Shown: piece by piece, positions 1-8,650 of the stretch
How the letters are laid out: each line of letters opens with the position of its first letter
How positions within the stretch are numbered: the first letter of the stretch is position 1
From: Comamonadaceae bacterium
GTDB taxonomy: Bacteria > Pseudomonadota > Gammaproteobacteria > Burkholderiales > Burkholderiaceae_C
Reading direction: 5' to 3'
Length of the DNA: 10,302 bases
NCBI GenBank assembly: GCA_947475495.1
Contig: CANJNX010000009.1
Location: 1-10,302, forward strand
The notes under the pieces: generated by a model
What the model saw: only the letters and a program-made list of their open reading frames with translations
Told to the model about the DNA's origin: nothing
The model's database searches: none
Translations under genes and position numbers: made by a program

Positions 1-43
1 CAAACGCAATGGGCGTCCAAATAGCAAGGCTCAACATTCCCAT
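1..43 (-). CDS. nuoM: NADH-quinone oxidoreductase subunit M (NuoM), N-terminal fragment
   Basis: Only the first 14 complete codons are in the window; the gene continues past the left edge. The start ATG lies at 43-41 and the visible peptide reads MGMLSLAIWTPIAF, the hydrophobic beginning of a first membrane helix typical of NuoM. It starts 12 bp after the nuoL stop and is preceded by an AAGGA ribosome binding site that overlaps that stop. NuoM is one of the three antiporter-like membrane subunits of complex I and takes part in proton translocation. The assignment rests mainly on position (nuoL-nuoM is the conserved order) plus this short peptide. A second in-frame ATG at 37-35 is possible but is less well spaced from the AAGGA. 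Confidence 0.88.
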   Translation of the reverse strand, partial: MGMLSLAIWTPIAF

Positions 44-52
44 TTTTCTTAT

Positions 53-57
53 TCCTT
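53..57 (-). promoter_or_regulatory. Ribosome binding site of nuoM
   Basis: The minus strand reads AAGGA here, 9 nt before the nuoM ATG at 43. It shares bases with the TAA stop of nuoL (58-56), so a ribosome terminating on nuoL would sit on the nuoM initiation region. It supports the first ATG of nuoM as the start. Confidence 0.65.
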
Positions 58-2080
58 ATTTGTTGAGCCAGACGAAATACGTCATCAGCACAAAAATACC
101 CAAAATCATGACCAAGGCGTAGTGGTACAGATAGCCGGACTGCAAATGACGCACTTTGCTAGAAATCCAGCCCACCACGCGCCAAGAGCCGTTGACCAAG
201 AAGCCATCGATCAAAGTGCGGTCACCGCCCTTCCAAAGTCCGGTACCCAACAAACGTGCGCCACGCGCCAAGATGTTTTCATTGAACCAGTCAAGAAAGT
301 ATTTGTTTTCCAAAAGGACGACCAAGGGCCGCAAGATTCGGGCAAAAGCTGTCGGTACCGCAGGGTTGATCAAATACATATACCAAGCTGATACGACACC
401 GGCCAAAGCCAACCAGAAAGGTGCCGTGGACAAGGCATGTATTGCCATAGCAACTGGGCCGTGGAATGCGTGGGAAAGTTCTTGCATCACCGGATGCTTC
501 TCAGCGTTCACAGCGATTGCACCTTTGAAAAATTCTCCAAACAGCATGGGCTCAATCGTCATGAATCCAATCACTACCGAGGGAATCGCCAAGAGCACCA
601 AGGGAACCCATACGACCCAAGGGGATTCGTGGGGTGCATGGTCATTTGCATGGCCGTGGTCATCATGGTGCGCATGATGGTGGCTGTCAGGGTTTTGGTC
701 GTAACGCTCTTTGCCATGAAAGACCAAGAAGTACATGCGAAAGGAATAAAACGCGGTCACAAAAACGCCAGCCAGCACCGCAAAGTGGGCAAAACCTGCC
801 GCAGGCAAATGGCTCTCTGCGACGGCTTCAATGATGCTGTCTTTCGAATAGAAGCCTGAGAAGAACGGCGTACCTATCAAGGCCAAAGAACCCAGCAAGG
901 AGGTGATCCACGTAATCGGCATGTACTTGCGAACGGCGCCCATCCAACGAATATCTTGGTTGTGGTGCATACCCATAATGACCGAACCCGCACCCAAGAA
1001 CAACAAGGCTTTAAAGAATGCATGCGTCATCAAATGGAATACAGCCACAGAGTAGGCCGAAGCACCGAGCGCGACCGTCATGTAGCCCAGTTGGGACAAG
1101 GTGGAGTAAGCAACCACCCGCTTAATGTCGTTTTGAATGATGCCCAGAAATCCCATGAACAAGGCCGTGATCGCACCAATGACCAAAATAAAGTTCAGCG
1201 CCGTATCGGACAACTCAAACAACGGCGACATGCGGGCCACCATAAAGATGCCTGCGGTCACCATCGTGGCAGCGTGAATCAACGCAGAAATAGGCGTTGG
1301 GCCTTCCATCGAATCGGGCAACCACACATGCAAAGGAAACTGGGCAGATTTACCCATGGCACCAATGAAGAGGCAAATACAAATCACAGTGACCAGCATC
1401 CAGTCGGTGCCCGGCAGTGTGAAAGCACTGAGCTCGGCCGACTTGGCAAAGGCTTCGGTGTAATTGAGCGTTCCTGCATAGGCTGCGATCAATCCAATAC
1501 CTAAGATAAATCCAAAGTCACCCACACGGTTGACCAAGAAGGCCTTCATGTTGGCAAAGATGGCACTGGGCTTGTTGAACCAAAACCCAATCAACAAGTA
1601 CGACACCAAACCTACTGCTTCCCAGCCAAAGAAAAGCTGCAGCATGTTGTTGCTCATCACCAGCATCAACATAGAGAAAGTAAACAAGGAAATATAGGCA
1701 AAGAAGCGGTTGTATCCCTCGTCCTCTTTCATATAGCCAATGGTGTAAATGTGAACCATCAAAGAGACAAAAGTAACCACACACATCATCATGGCGGTCA
1801 ATCCATCCACCATGAATCCAATTTCCATTTTCAATCCACCCACCACCATCCAGGTGTAGAGCGTTTCATTGAGACGCGCGCCATCTTGAATGACGCTTTG
1901 CAGTGTCATTGCTGACAACACAAAAGCCAACAGGACGCCCGCAATGGTCAGGCTGTGGGTGACTTTGCGTCCGATCCAATTGCCACCAAATTGCGTACCA
2001 AAAATACCAGCCAAGGCGGCTCCCACCAAGGGGGCCAAAGGAACGGCTAAAAGCGTTGCCGTATTGAGGGTTTGACTCAT
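56..2080 (-). CDS. nuoL: NADH-quinone oxidoreductase subunit L (NuoL)
   Basis: NuoL is the distal antiporter-like subunit of the complex I membrane arm and contributes to proton pumping. The protein has 674 residues, is strongly hydrophobic with many membrane helices, and carries the expected charged residues: E154 in the FGWE motif, D188 in RVGD, K244 in GAMGKSAQFPLHVWLPD, H269 in LIHAATMVTAG, H349, H353 and K357 in the FHLMTHAFFKALLFL segment, and K413 in FYSKD. These align with E. coli E144, D178, K229, H254, H334, H338, K342 and K399. The C-terminal part (about 595-674) fits the long lateral helix and last membrane helix. A loop at 467-484 holds nine histidines. The start MSQTLNTATL at 2080 was chosen because the frame is open 29 codons further only by running into nuoK; it leaves a 7-bp gap after nuoK. 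AAGGG lies 11 nt upstream, a weak site inside the nuoK 3' end. Confidence 0.97.
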   Translation of the reverse strand: MSQTLNTATLLAVPLAPLVGAALAGIFGTQFGGNWIGRKVTHSLTIAGVLLAFVLSAMTLQSVIQDGARLNETLYTWMVVGGLKMEIGFMVDGLTAMMMCVVTFVSLMVHIYTIGYMKEDEGYNRFFAYISLFTFSMLMLVMSNNMLQLFFGWEAVGLVSYLLIGFWFNKPSAIFANMKAFLVNRVGDFGFILGIGLIAAYAGTLNYTEAFAKSAELSAFTLPGTDWMLVTVICICLFIGAMGKSAQFPLHVWLPDSMEGPTPISALIHAATMVTAGIFMVARMSPLFELSDTALNFILVIGAITALFMGFLGIIQNDIKRVVAYSTLSQLGYMTVALGASAYSVAVFHLMTHAFFKALLFLGAGSVIMGMHHNQDIRWMGAVRKYMPITWITSLLGSLALIGTPFFSGFYSKDSIIEAVAESHLPAAGFAHFAVLAGVFVTAFYSFRMYFLVFHGKERYDQNPDSHHHAHHDDHGHANDHAPHESPWVVWVPLVLLAIPSVVIGFMTIEPMLFGEFFKGAIAVNAEKHPVMQELSHAFHGPVAMAIHALSTAPFWLALAGVVSAWYMYLINPAVPTAFARILRPLVVLLENKYFLDWFNENILARGARLLGTGLWKGGDRTLIDGFLVNGSWRVVGWISSKVRHLQSGYLYHYALVMILGIFVLMTYFVWLNK
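629..682 (-). other. Histidine-rich loop of NuoL
   Basis: Residues 467-484 of NuoL read HHHAHHDDHGHANDHAPH, with nine histidines and three aspartates in 18 residues. The segment follows the FYSFRMYFLVFHGKERYD region and precedes the next hydrophobic segment (about 487-507), so it is a loop between membrane helices. Given the usual NuoL topology it would face the cytoplasm, which is inferred, not shown. Loops at this place are variable in length and composition in the family. Metal or proton binding is conceivable but unproven. Confidence 0.8.
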
Positions 2081-2087
2081 CTTGTTG

Positions 2088-2396
2088 TTAACCCTTGAGC
2101 GTATTGAGTTCGTCCACGCTGATGCTGGAACGACTTCTGAACAGCAAGACCAAAATGGCCAAGCCAATTGCCGACTCGGCTGCTGCCACTGTCAGAATGA
2201 AGAACACAAAAACTTGCCCGTGCATATCGTGCAAGTAATGGGAGAAGGCAACGAAATTCGTATTGACTGCCAAGAGCATGAGCTCAATGGCCATGAGCAA
2301 GACGATGAGGTTGCGGCGATTGAGGAAAATGCCAACCACTGAGAGCGCGAAGAGCATCGCACCCAGGGATAAAAAGTGTCCAAGGGTCAGAGTCAT
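2088..2396 (-). CDS. nuoK: NADH-quinone oxidoreductase subunit K (NuoK)
   Basis: NuoK is a small membrane subunit in the central E-channel part of complex I, coupling quinone reduction to the antiporter-like subunits. The 102-residue length is normal for the family. Three membrane helices are visible (about 4-24, 29-49 and 62-86), with the two conserved membrane glutamates E38 (in MAIELM) and E74 (in [11 protein letters not shown]), matching E. coli E36 and E72. The start overlaps the nuoJ stop in an ATGA at 2396-2393, and GGAGA lies 8 nt upstream within nuoJ. nuoL follows after 7 bp. Intact, with no unusual feature. Confidence 0.97.
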   Translation of the reverse strand: MTLTLGHFLSLGAMLFALSVVGIFLNRRNLIVLLMAIELMLLAVNTNFVAFSHYLHDMHGQVFVFFILTVAAAESAIGLAILVLLFRSRSSISVDELNTLKG

Positions 2397-3037
2397 ACTT
2401 TGGTCTCCGTTGGGGCTGCTTCAGTGGGATCTGGTGACACCTGCGTGGCCTGCATTTTCAAAACTGTCATGCGGTCTGCCGCTTTGACTCGCACCTGGTC
2501 ACCGGGGCTGACATATTTGCTGTCCTTGCGCGCACGCAGGGTCAAAGCGATGGCGGCGATCATGGCAACCAACAAAATAGCTGCCGCGATTTCTAAGGGG
2601 TAAAGGTACTGGGTGTAAATGAGCTTGCCCAGCTGCTGGGTATTGGACAAGCCACCAGGCGCTTGTGAGATAACAGAAGGATCTTCCACCACCCGAAAGC
2701 CACCCATCAACACCGCTGCCATTTCAAGCGCAATCACAACGCCAACCAATGCTGCGAGAGGAAAGTGGGTCCAAAAGCCGGCACGCAGGTTTTCAACGTT
2801 GATGTCCATCATCATCACGACAAACAAAAACAGCACCATCACAGCGCCCACATACACCAAAACCAAGGTAATAGAGAGAAATTCTGCTTCCAAAAGCATC
2901 CAAATCATGGACGCTTGGAAAAAAGTCAAGACCAGAAACAAAGCAGCGTGCACGGGGTTGCGCGCAGTAATAACCCGAAACGCAGCAAACAGCAAAACCG
3001 CTGAGAATGCGTAGAAAAGACCGGTGGTGACACTCAT
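2393..3037 (-). CDS. nuoJ: NADH-quinone oxidoreductase subunit J (NuoJ)
   Basis: NuoJ is a membrane subunit next to NuoK and NuoA in complex I; its third helix carries the conserved bulge that changes shape during turnover. The protein has 214 residues with five predicted membrane helices (about 5-22, 29-49, 54-77, 92-112 and 147-167). The diagnostic block is [20 protein letters not shown], with E52, Y62 and G64. A hydrophilic C-terminal tail of about 45 residues (169-214) ends in a proline- and threonine-rich stretch. The ATG at 3037 starts 25 bp after the nuoI stop, the largest intergenic gap in the window, with a modest AAAGAG 8 nt upstream. The 3' end overlaps nuoK by 4 nt. Confidence 0.96.
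   Translation of the reverse strand: MSVTTGLFYAFSAVLLFAAFRVITARNPVHAALFLVLTFFQASMIWMLLEAEFLSITLVLVYVGAVMVLFLFVVMMMDINVENLRAGFWTHFPLAALVGVVIALEMAAVLMGGFRVVEDPSVISQAPGGLSNTQQLGKLIYTQYLYPLEIAAAILLVAMIAAIALTLRARKDSKYVSPGDQVRVKAADRMTVLKMQATQVSPDPTEAAPTETKV
2404..2408 (-). promoter_or_regulatory. Ribosome binding site of nuoK
   Basis: The minus strand reads GGAGA here, 8 nt before the nuoK ATG at 2396 and inside the last codons of nuoJ. With the ATGA overlap this suggests translational coupling of nuoJ and nuoK, and it supports the chosen nuoK start. Confidence 0.6.
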
Positions 3038-3062
3038 GGTTCAAACTCTTTCTTGGGGCAGT

Positions 3063-3584
3063 TCAGCGGTATTTCGCATCTGCCTGCTTGTTGGCAGCGA
3101 TTTCAGTTTCATAGCGGTCACCGACTGCCAACAACATCTCTTTGGTGAAATACAAATCGCCGCGTTTTTCGCCGTGGTATTCCAGGATATGGGTTTCGAC
3201 AATCGAGTCCACAGGGCAACTCTCTTCACAAAAGCCGCAAAAAATACATTTCGTGAGGTCAATGTCATAGCGTGAAGTTCGCCGCGAACCATCGGCTCGC
3301 ACGTCCGACTCAATCGTGATGGCCATCGCAGGGCAAACGGCTTCGCACAATTTGCAGGCAATGCAGCGCTCTTCCCCATTTTCGTAGCGGCGCAGAGCGT
3401 GCAAACCCCTAAAGCGAGGAGACAAAGGGGTTTTTTCTTCCGGAAATTGAACGGTGATCTTTTTACGGAAAGCGTAGCGGCCGGTCAGCGCCATCCCCTT
3501 GAGTAACTCCACAAGCAAAAAGCTATAGAGAAAATCTTTCAAGGAAAAGGCCGATGGCTTGTAAGCAACAGAGTTTGAAGACAT
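3063..3584 (-). CDS. nuoI: NADH-quinone oxidoreductase subunit I (NuoI), 2x[4Fe-4S] ferredoxin-type
   Basis: NuoI carries clusters N6a and N6b, which pass electrons from the NuoG chain towards N2 in NuoB. Two canonical CxxCxxCxxxCP motifs are present: C74, C77, C80, C84 ([13 protein letters not shown]) and C113, C116, C119, C123 ([13 protein letters not shown]). Residues about 15-35 form a hydrophobic or amphipathic helix that would lie on the membrane next to NuoH. The protein is 173 residues, about ten longer at the N-terminus than many betaproteobacterial NuoI proteins as I recall them. The extra part ([13 protein letters not shown]) is polar. The next methionine, M31, would delete the membrane-associating helix, so the ATG at 3584 is preferred. 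It begins 9 bp after nuoH, with only a weak AAGAGA upstream. Confidence 0.97.
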   Translation of the reverse strand: MSSNSVAYKPSAFSLKDFLYSFLLVELLKGMALTGRYAFRKKITVQFPEEKTPLSPRFRGLHALRRYENGEERCIACKLCEAVCPAMAITIESDVRADGSRRTSRYDIDLTKCIFCGFCEESCPVDSIVETHILEYHGEKRGDLYFTKEMLLAVGDRYETEIAANKQADAKYR

Positions 3585-3593
3585 GGGGTTCTC

Positions 3594-4670
3594 TTACTTC
3601 CAAATGTTCAGGGAAGTCTGCATCCAGACACCGATAACAATGAGCCACACGAGCGTCACGGGGATGAAAACTTTCCAACCCAAACGCATGATCTGGTCGT
3701 AGCGAAACCGCGGGAACGTGGCGCGCACCCAAATAAACAAGCTCACCACCGCACAGGTTTTCACGCCCAGCCAGATCCATCCGGGAATCCAGTCCAGCGC
3801 AGCCACCGGTGACAACCATCCGCCTAAAAACATGATGGCCGCCAAAATAGAAACCAGCCACATATTGGCGTATTCAGCCAGATAAAACATGGCGTAAGAC
3901 ATACCCGAGTACTCCACCATGTGCCCAGCCACAATTTCCGCCTCACCTTCAACCACGTCAAAAGGATGGCGGTTGGTTTCAGCCATGCCAGAGATCACAT
4001 ACACCACAAATATCGGCAGCAAAGGCAACCAATTCCATGACAGAACACCCACACCGGCATCGACAAAGACGCCTTTGCCTTGGGCCAATACGATGTCAGT
4101 CATGTTCATGCTGCCCGTGACCATTAAGACCACGACAAGGCAAAAGCCCATGGCAATTTCGTAGCTGACCATTTGCGCCGATGCGCGCAATGCACCTAAA
4201 AAAGCGTACTTGGAATTCGATGCCCAACCTGCAATAACGACGCCATAGACTTCCATGGAAGTAATGGCCATCACAAAAAGCAAGCCCGCATTGACATTGG
4301 CCAAGGCCACTTCCGGGCCAAAGGGAATCACCGCCCACGCAGCCATGGCAGGCATGATGGTCAGCACGGGGCCAATGAAAAACAAACCTTTGTTCGCCGC
4401 AGCGGGAACCAGGATTTCTTTGGTAAGCAACTTCAGCGCATCCGCGATGGGTTGCAACAAACCCCAGGGGCCTACGCGATTGGGGCCGATACGCACTTGC
4501 ATCCAACCTAAAAACTTACGCTCCCAAAGCGTCAAATAGGCCACTGCGCCCATCAGCGGGAGCACCAGCACCACAATTTTCATCAAGGTCCACAAAACAG
4601 GCCACACCACAGTGATCCACCAAGCGCTTGGGGACGCATGCAATCCGAAGTTGTAAACGGTATCGATCAT
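3594..4670 (-). CDS. nuoH: NADH-quinone oxidoreductase subunit H (NuoH)
   Basis: NuoH is the membrane heel of complex I. It forms much of the quinone cavity and links it to the proton channels. The 358-residue protein has about eight membrane helices. Conserved blocks visible are [21 protein letters not shown] (from E50), [20 protein letters not shown] followed by SYEIAMG (148-175), and [20 protein letters not shown] (230-249) continuing into EYSGM, the acidic loop lining the quinone site. The ATG at 4670 overlaps the nuoG TGA by 4 nt and has a perfect AGGAGGT 6 nt upstream, the strongest ribosome binding site in the window. nuoI follows after 9 bp. The variant HPFDVVEG in place of the more widespread APFDLPE form is, from memory, found in other Burkholderiales. 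Confidence 0.97.
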   Translation of the reverse strand: MIDTVYNFGLHASPSAWWITVVWPVLWTLMKIVVLVLPLMGAVAYLTLWERKFLGWMQVRIGPNRVGPWGLLQPIADALKLLTKEILVPAAANKGLFFIGPVLTIMPAMAAWAVIPFGPEVALANVNAGLLFVMAITSMEVYGVVIAGWASNSKYAFLGALRASAQMVSYEIAMGFCLVVVLMVTGSMNMTDIVLAQGKGVFVDAGVGVLSWNWLPLLPIFVVYVISGMAETNRHPFDVVEGEAEIVAGHMVEYSGMSYAMFYLAEYANMWLVSILAAIMFLGGWLSPVAALDWIPGWIWLGVKTCAVVSLFIWVRATFPRFRYDQIMRLGWKVFIPVTLVWLIVIGVWMQTSLNIWK

Positions 4671-6796
4671 GCCAATACCTCCTGTGCACTCGGCTCGCTA
4701 CGCGCATCCGCTGTCATTTGCAGTGAACTTGCACGGCGCACGGTGGAGTCCAGTTGGTAAATTCGCGCAACGCAAGGTTCTGACACCTCGGTAACCAACG
4801 CCGTCGGTGCAGTGCCCGCATTGCTCAAGCGCTCAGCAGGTAAATGGCTAGGCACGACACCACCAAACACTTCTTGCAAAACCTCTTGTGCGGACTCGTA
4901 CTCAAAACCAGGGACTTTCATGGTGTTGGCAATCACGCGCAACACTTTCCAAGCCGGGCGTGTTTCTCCCAAGGGTTTGACAACCGCGTGGAAACTTTGT
5001 ACTCGGCCTTCGGCATTGACAAAAGTGCCCGGTGTTTCAGTGAATGGGGCGATAGGCAAAATCACATCGCAACAGTCTTTGTTCGCCTTAAACGCCCCCA
5101 TTCCAACCACCATCTCGGCCTTGGCCAAAGCAGTGACTGCGCCCTGCCCTTGGGCGCTGTCAAATTCAGGCTCTGTGTGAAGCAGGAAAACCGCCTTCAG
5201 CCCGCCATTGATCATTTGCTGCGCATTCAAACCTGAATCACGCGGCATAGCACCGACAAATTGCGCACCGACCGTGTTAGCTGCTTCTGTGAGGTAACCC
5301 ACAGACGCTCCGGTGTGTTGGGCAATCCAATGGGCCACAGCCAACAGGGCCGTGGCATGGGCATGGTGGGCTGCCGCATTACCCAATAAGACAGCCTTGC
5401 GTTCGCCGCCAAGCAGAGACTTTGCAATCGCTTGGGCTTGGGGCGTTACGGGTGCTGCGTAAGGACTGGCAACCTGCGTTTGCTCTGCAACGGCATGGGC
5501 CACACTTTGCAAGGCAACCAACCACTGCGCCGCTGGCAAGGCCACATCGCTTGCGATGGGCATGGCCCACTGGCTAGCGGAAGATCCGATCGAATGAATT
5601 GCACAACCTGACTTTGCTGCTTGGCGCAAGCGCTGGGCAAAGAGTGGATGGTCTTTGCGAAGATCAGAGCCCACAATCAGTGCACGCTGCATGGTGGTCA
5701 AGCTAGCGATTGTGGTCCCCAACGTACGCACGCCCTCATGGGCCGCGAAATCGGCGTTGCGCAAACGGTAATCGATGTTTTCGCTGCCCAAACCACGCAT
5801 GAGTTTGCCAGCCAAATACAACTCTTCTAAGGTACTGTGCGGGCTGACCAAGGCACCAATGGAGGCTGCTCCATGGTTGTGTTTGATTTGTTTTAAGCCA
5901 TTGGCAATGTATTCCAGCGCGGTCTGCCAGTCGACCGTTTCCCATTTGCCACCATGCTTGATCATGGGAACGGTTAACCGCTCATCAGAGTTCAAGGCTT
6001 CATAGGAAAAACGGTCTCTGTCGGCAATCCAGCATTCGTTGACGGCTTCATTCTCCAGCGGAACCACACGCATCACTTTGTTGTTCTTGACTTGAACAAT
6101 CAAATTAGACCCGGTGGAATCGTGAGGGCTGATCGATTTACGGCGGGACAATTCCCAGGTTCTGGCGCTATAGCGGAAGGGTTTGCTGGTGAGTGCACCA
6201 ACCGGGCAAATATCGATCATGTTTCCGGAGAGCTCGGAGTCCACCGTTTGGCCGACAAAGGTTTCAATCTCTGCATGTTCACCCCGGTGCGACATGCCTA
6301 ACTCCATCATGCCTGCGACTTCTTGGCCAAAGCGAACACAGCGGGTGCAGTGGATGCACCGGCTCATTTCCTGCATGCTGATCAAAGGACCAATGTCCTT
6401 CACCGCAACCACACGCTTGTCTTCCTCGTAACGAGAACTTGATCCACCGTAACCGACGGCCAAGTCTTGCAACTGGCATTCACCGCCTTGGTCGCAGATG
6501 GGGCAATCCAGCGGGTGGTTGATGAGCAAGAACTCCATGACCGACTGCTGCGCCTTGATGGCTTTGTCGCTCTTGGTGTGAACCACCATACCTTGCGTCA
6601 CGGGCGTGGCGCACGCAGGCATGGGTTTGGGGGCTTTTTCAACATCTACCAAACACATGCGGCAATTGGCCGCAATGCTGAGCTTCTTGTGGTAACAAAA
6701 ATGGGGAATGTAGGTGCCCGCTTTTTCAGCTGCATGCATCACCATGCTGCCTTCAAGCACTTCTACTTTCTTGCCGTCGAGTTCAATTTCAACCAT
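4667..6796 (-). CDS. nuoG: NADH-quinone oxidoreductase subunit G (NuoG)
   Basis: NuoG is the large iron-sulfur subunit of the NADH module and carries electrons from NuoF towards NuoI. The protein has 709 residues. The N-terminal part shows ligands for [2Fe-2S] N1b (C34, C45, C48, C62), for [4Fe-4S] N5 (H94, C98, C101, C107, in [14 protein letters not shown]), and for N4 (C147, C150, C153, C197). From about residue 220 a molybdopterin-oxidoreductase-like domain follows, as in all NuoG, without catalytic use. The extra N7 cysteines of the E. coli and Thermus type are missing (SPHDSTGSN at 223-231; IAD at 257-259). The frame is open to 6865, but [10 protein letters not shown] at 6796 matches the family start and leaves a 13-bp gap after nuoF; the longer form would overlap nuoF. 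The ribosome binding site is weak (GGTGG about 6 nt upstream). The 3' end overlaps nuoH by 4 nt. Confidence 0.97.
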   Translation of the reverse strand: MVEIELDGKKVEVLEGSMVMHAAEKAGTYIPHFCYHKKLSIAANCRMCLVDVEKAPKPMPACATPVTQGMVVHTKSDKAIKAQQSVMEFLLINHPLDCPICDQGGECQLQDLAVGYGGSSSRYEEDKRVVAVKDIGPLISMQEMSRCIHCTRCVRFGQEVAGMMELGMSHRGEHAEIETFVGQTVDSELSGNMIDICPVGALTSKPFRYSARTWELSRRKSISPHDSTGSNLIVQVKNNKVMRVVPLENEAVNECWIADRDRFSYEALNSDERLTVPMIKHGGKWETVDWQTALEYIANGLKQIKHNHGAASIGALVSPHSTLEELYLAGKLMRGLGSENIDYRLRNADFAAHEGVRTLGTTIASLTTMQRALIVGSDLRKDHPLFAQRLRQAAKSGCAIHSIGSSASQWAMPIASDVALPAAQWLVALQSVAHAVAEQTQVASPYAAPVTPQAQAIAKSLLGGERKAVLLGNAAAHHAHATALLAVAHWIAQHTGASVGYLTEAANTVGAQFVGAMPRDSGLNAQQMINGGLKAVFLLHTEPEFDSAQGQGAVTALAKAEMVVGMGAFKANKDCCDVILPIAPFTETPGTFVNAEGRVQSFHAVVKPLGETRPAWKVLRVIANTMKVPGFEYESAQEVLQEVFGGVVPSHLPAERLSNAGTAPTALVTEVSEPCVARIYQLDSTVRRASSLQMTADARSEPSAQEVLA
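4677..4683 (-). promoter_or_regulatory. Strong ribosome binding site of nuoH
   Basis: The minus strand reads AGGAGGT, a full match to the anti-Shine-Dalgarno core, 6 nt before the nuoH ATG at 4670 and embedded in the last codons of nuoG. No other junction in this window has such a complete site. Confidence 0.8.
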
Positions 6797-6809
6797 GGGA
6801 AGCCACCGA

Positions 6810-8162
6810 TTAAACGTAAGCACCGACCATGCAGGTCTTGTGCTCCACGTGGTATTCAAATTCATGCCGGAAATGCTTGAGCATGCCCTTCACTGGCATG
6901 GCTGCTGCGTCACCCAAAGCGCAAATAGTGCGCCCCATGATGTTGCCAGCCACGCTGTCGAGCAAGTCCATATCGCTGGGGCGACCGTGGCCGTTTTCAA
7001 TCCGGTCCACCATGCGCCACAACCACCCAGTGCCTTCGCGGCAAGGCGTACATTGCCCACAGGATTCGTGGGAATAAAAGTAGGACAAGCGTTGCAAAGA
7101 CTTCACCATGCAGCGCGAGTCGTCCATCACAATCACTGCGCCAGAGCCCAACATCGAACCTGACTTGGCGATGGAGTCGTAGTCCATGGTGGTGTCCATC
7201 ATGATGGCCGCAGGCAAGACTGGGGCTGACGATCCCCCAGGAATCACCGCTTTGAGTTGGCGGCCTGCGCGCACACCCCCTGCGAGCTCCAAGAGCGCAG
7301 CAAAAGGCGTTCCCATGGGTACTTCGTAGTTTCCAGGGCGCTCTACGTCACCGCTCACGGAAAATATTTTGGTGCCACCGTTATTGGGCTTGCCGCACGC
7401 TAGATACTCGGCGCCACCGTTTCGGATAATCCAAGGAACGGCTGCAAATGTTTCAGTGTTGTTGATGGTGGTGGGCTTGCCATACAAACCAAAGCTGGCA
7501 GGAAAAGGCGGCTTAAACCGAGGCTGGCCTTTTTTTCCTTCCAAAGACTCCAATAAAGCGGTTTCTTCTCCGCAAATATAGGCGCCAAAGCCGTGCGAAG
7601 CGTGCAACTGAAAACTAAAGCTGCTGCCCAAGATGTTGTCACCCAACATCCCAGCGGCACGTGCTTCATCTAAAGCCGCTTCAAAGCGCTCGTAGGTTTG
7701 GAAAATTTCGCCATGGATGTAGTTGTATCCCACATTAATGCCCATGGCGTAGGCAGCAATCGCCATGCCTTCAATCACACTGTGGGGATTGAATTGCATG
7801 ATGTCGCGGTCTTTGCAGGTTCCGGGCTCACCCTCATCTGAATTGCACACGAGGTATTTTTGGCCCGGAAACTGGCGTGGCATGAAACTCCATTTCAAGC
7901 CCGTAGGAAAACCCGCGCCCCCGCGACCGCGCAAACCCGATTCCTTCACCGTGGCGATCACCTGGTCTTGGCTGAGGCCCTCGCCCCCATCCTTGCCCAA
8001 AATTTTGCGCAAGGCTTGGTATCCACCGCGCGCCTCATAGGCCTTCAGGCCCCAATTGCTTCCGTCCAAACCCGCCATGATTTGCGGATGGATATGGCGG
8101 CCATGGAAAGAAGATTCCTGACCCGTTGCCTGAAATTGGGCTAATAACTGATCTGTATTCAT
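6810..8162 (-). CDS. nuoF: NADH-quinone oxidoreductase subunit F (NuoF), NADH- and FMN-binding
   Basis: NuoF oxidises NADH: it binds NADH and FMN and passes electrons to its [4Fe-4S] cluster N3. The 450-residue protein has the glycine-rich nucleotide motif [16 protein letters not shown] (76-91), the FMN-region segment [15 protein letters not shown] (106-120), and the [17 protein letters not shown] block (193-209). N3 ligands are C368, C371 and C374 ([14 protein letters not shown]) with C414 ([12 protein letters not shown]). The length is normal for the family. The start [10 protein letters not shown] at 8162 overlaps the nuoE TGA by 4 nt, with AGGTG 7 nt upstream. It acts as a heterodimer with NuoE at the tip of the peripheral arm; nuoG follows after 13 bp. 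No irregularity was seen. Confidence 0.98.
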   Translation of the reverse strand: MNTDQLLAQFQATGQESSFHGRHIHPQIMAGLDGSNWGLKAYEARGGYQALRKILGKDGGEGLSQDQVIATVKESGLRGRGGAGFPTGLKWSFMPRQFPGQKYLVCNSDEGEPGTCKDRDIMQFNPHSVIEGMAIAAYAMGINVGYNYIHGEIFQTYERFEAALDEARAAGMLGDNILGSSFSFQLHASHGFGAYICGEETALLESLEGKKGQPRFKPPFPASFGLYGKPTTINNTETFAAVPWIIRNGGAEYLACGKPNNGGTKIFSVSGDVERPGNYEVPMGTPFAALLELAGGVRAGRQLKAVIPGGSSAPVLPAAIMMDTTMDYDSIAKSGSMLGSGAVIVMDDSRCMVKSLQRLSYFYSHESCGQCTPCREGTGWLWRMVDRIENGHGRPSDMDLLDSVAGNIMGRTICALGDAAAMPVKGMLKHFRHEFEYHVEHKTCMVGAYV

Positions 8163-8650
8163 TGGCTTGCACCTGCTTTTTTCAGCCCATCAATCAACTG
8201 GTCTAGCTTGTCATTGCTCATAAAGCTGCACATGGTTCGGTCATTGACCAATAAAACGGGCGCATCAGCGCAAGCGCCTTGGCATTCGCTGGGCTGCAAG
8301 GTGATCAATCCGTCCTGGGTCGTGTCGCCAGCTTTGATGCCGAGTTTGTCTTCCAGATGGGCCAAAGCCTTGGCCCCACCGCGCAATTGGCATGGCAGAT
8401 TGGTGCACACGTTCAATTTGAACTTGCCCACCGGCTTTTGGTTGTACATATTGTAAAAAGTCGTCACCTCATGAACGGCCATGGGCGCCATGCCCAAGTG
8501 TTCGGCGACTGCTTTTTCGCTCTCCGAGCTGACCCATCCCAGCTCCTGCTGAACGATAGCCAAACAGGCCATCACGGCCGATTGCTTTTGATCGGCAGGG
8601 AATTTGGCAACTTCGTGATCGAAGCGCGTTTTCATTGATTGCGAGATCAT
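8159..8650 (-). CDS. nuoE: NADH-quinone oxidoreductase subunit E (NuoE), [2Fe-2S] protein
   Basis: NuoE is the 24-kDa-type thioredoxin-like subunit that pairs with NuoF and holds the off-path [2Fe-2S] cluster N1a. The 163-residue protein shows the ligands C82 and C87 ([11 protein letters not shown]) and C123 and C127 ([10 protein letters not shown]), the family spacing of CxxxxC and CxxxC. The N-terminal helical part includes the typical [10 protein letters not shown] segment (60-69). The start at 8650 overlaps the nuoD TGA as ATGA and has GGAGAG 8 nt upstream. An alternative in-frame start at M6 (8635) would fit some homologues but lacks a ribosome binding site, so the first ATG is preferred. 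The 3' end overlaps nuoF by 4 nt. Confidence 0.97.
   Translation of the reverse strand: MISQSMKTRFDHEVAKFPADQKQSAVMACLAIVQQELGWVSSESEKAVAEHLGMAPMAVHEVTTFYNMYNQKPVGKFKLNVCTNLPCQLRGGAKALAHLEDKLGIKAGDTTQDGLITLQPSECQGACADAPVLLVNDRTMCSFMSNDKLDQLIDGLKKAGASQ
8170..8174 (-). promoter_or_regulatory. Ribosome binding site of nuoF
   Basis: The minus strand reads AGGTG, 7 nt before the nuoF ATG at 8162 and inside the nuoE coding end. A moderate match that supports the ATGA-overlap start. Confidence 0.5.

Noticed and set aside
156..677. A 173-residue open frame on the plus strand, antisense to the 3' part of nuoL.
   Set aside because: There is no recognisable motif or supporting context, and the coding constraint clearly lies on the minus strand.
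956..1504. A 182-residue open frame on the plus strand, antisense to nuoL.
   Set aside because: Its product is a polar, His-, Arg- and Gln-rich sequence with no recognisable domain, and it lies wholly opposite a well-supported nuoL. It is best explained as a by-product of nuoL codon usage.
2081..2167. A longer NuoL with 29 extra N-terminal residues.
   Set aside because: The extension would be encoded opposite the family start and inside the nuoK 3' end; its sequence is not hydrophobic in the NuoL manner, and MSQTLNTATL is a fitting start.
3038..3062. The nuoI-nuoJ gap as a possible terminator or internal promoter.
   Set aside because: Only 25 bp, with no inverted repeat followed by a T run and no convincing -35/-10 pair; it holds just a modest AAAGAG ribosome binding site.
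6797..6865. A longer NuoG with 23 extra N-terminal residues.
   Set aside because: The extra residues derive from the nuoF 3' end in another frame; the family begins with the ferredoxin-like MVEIELDG sequence.
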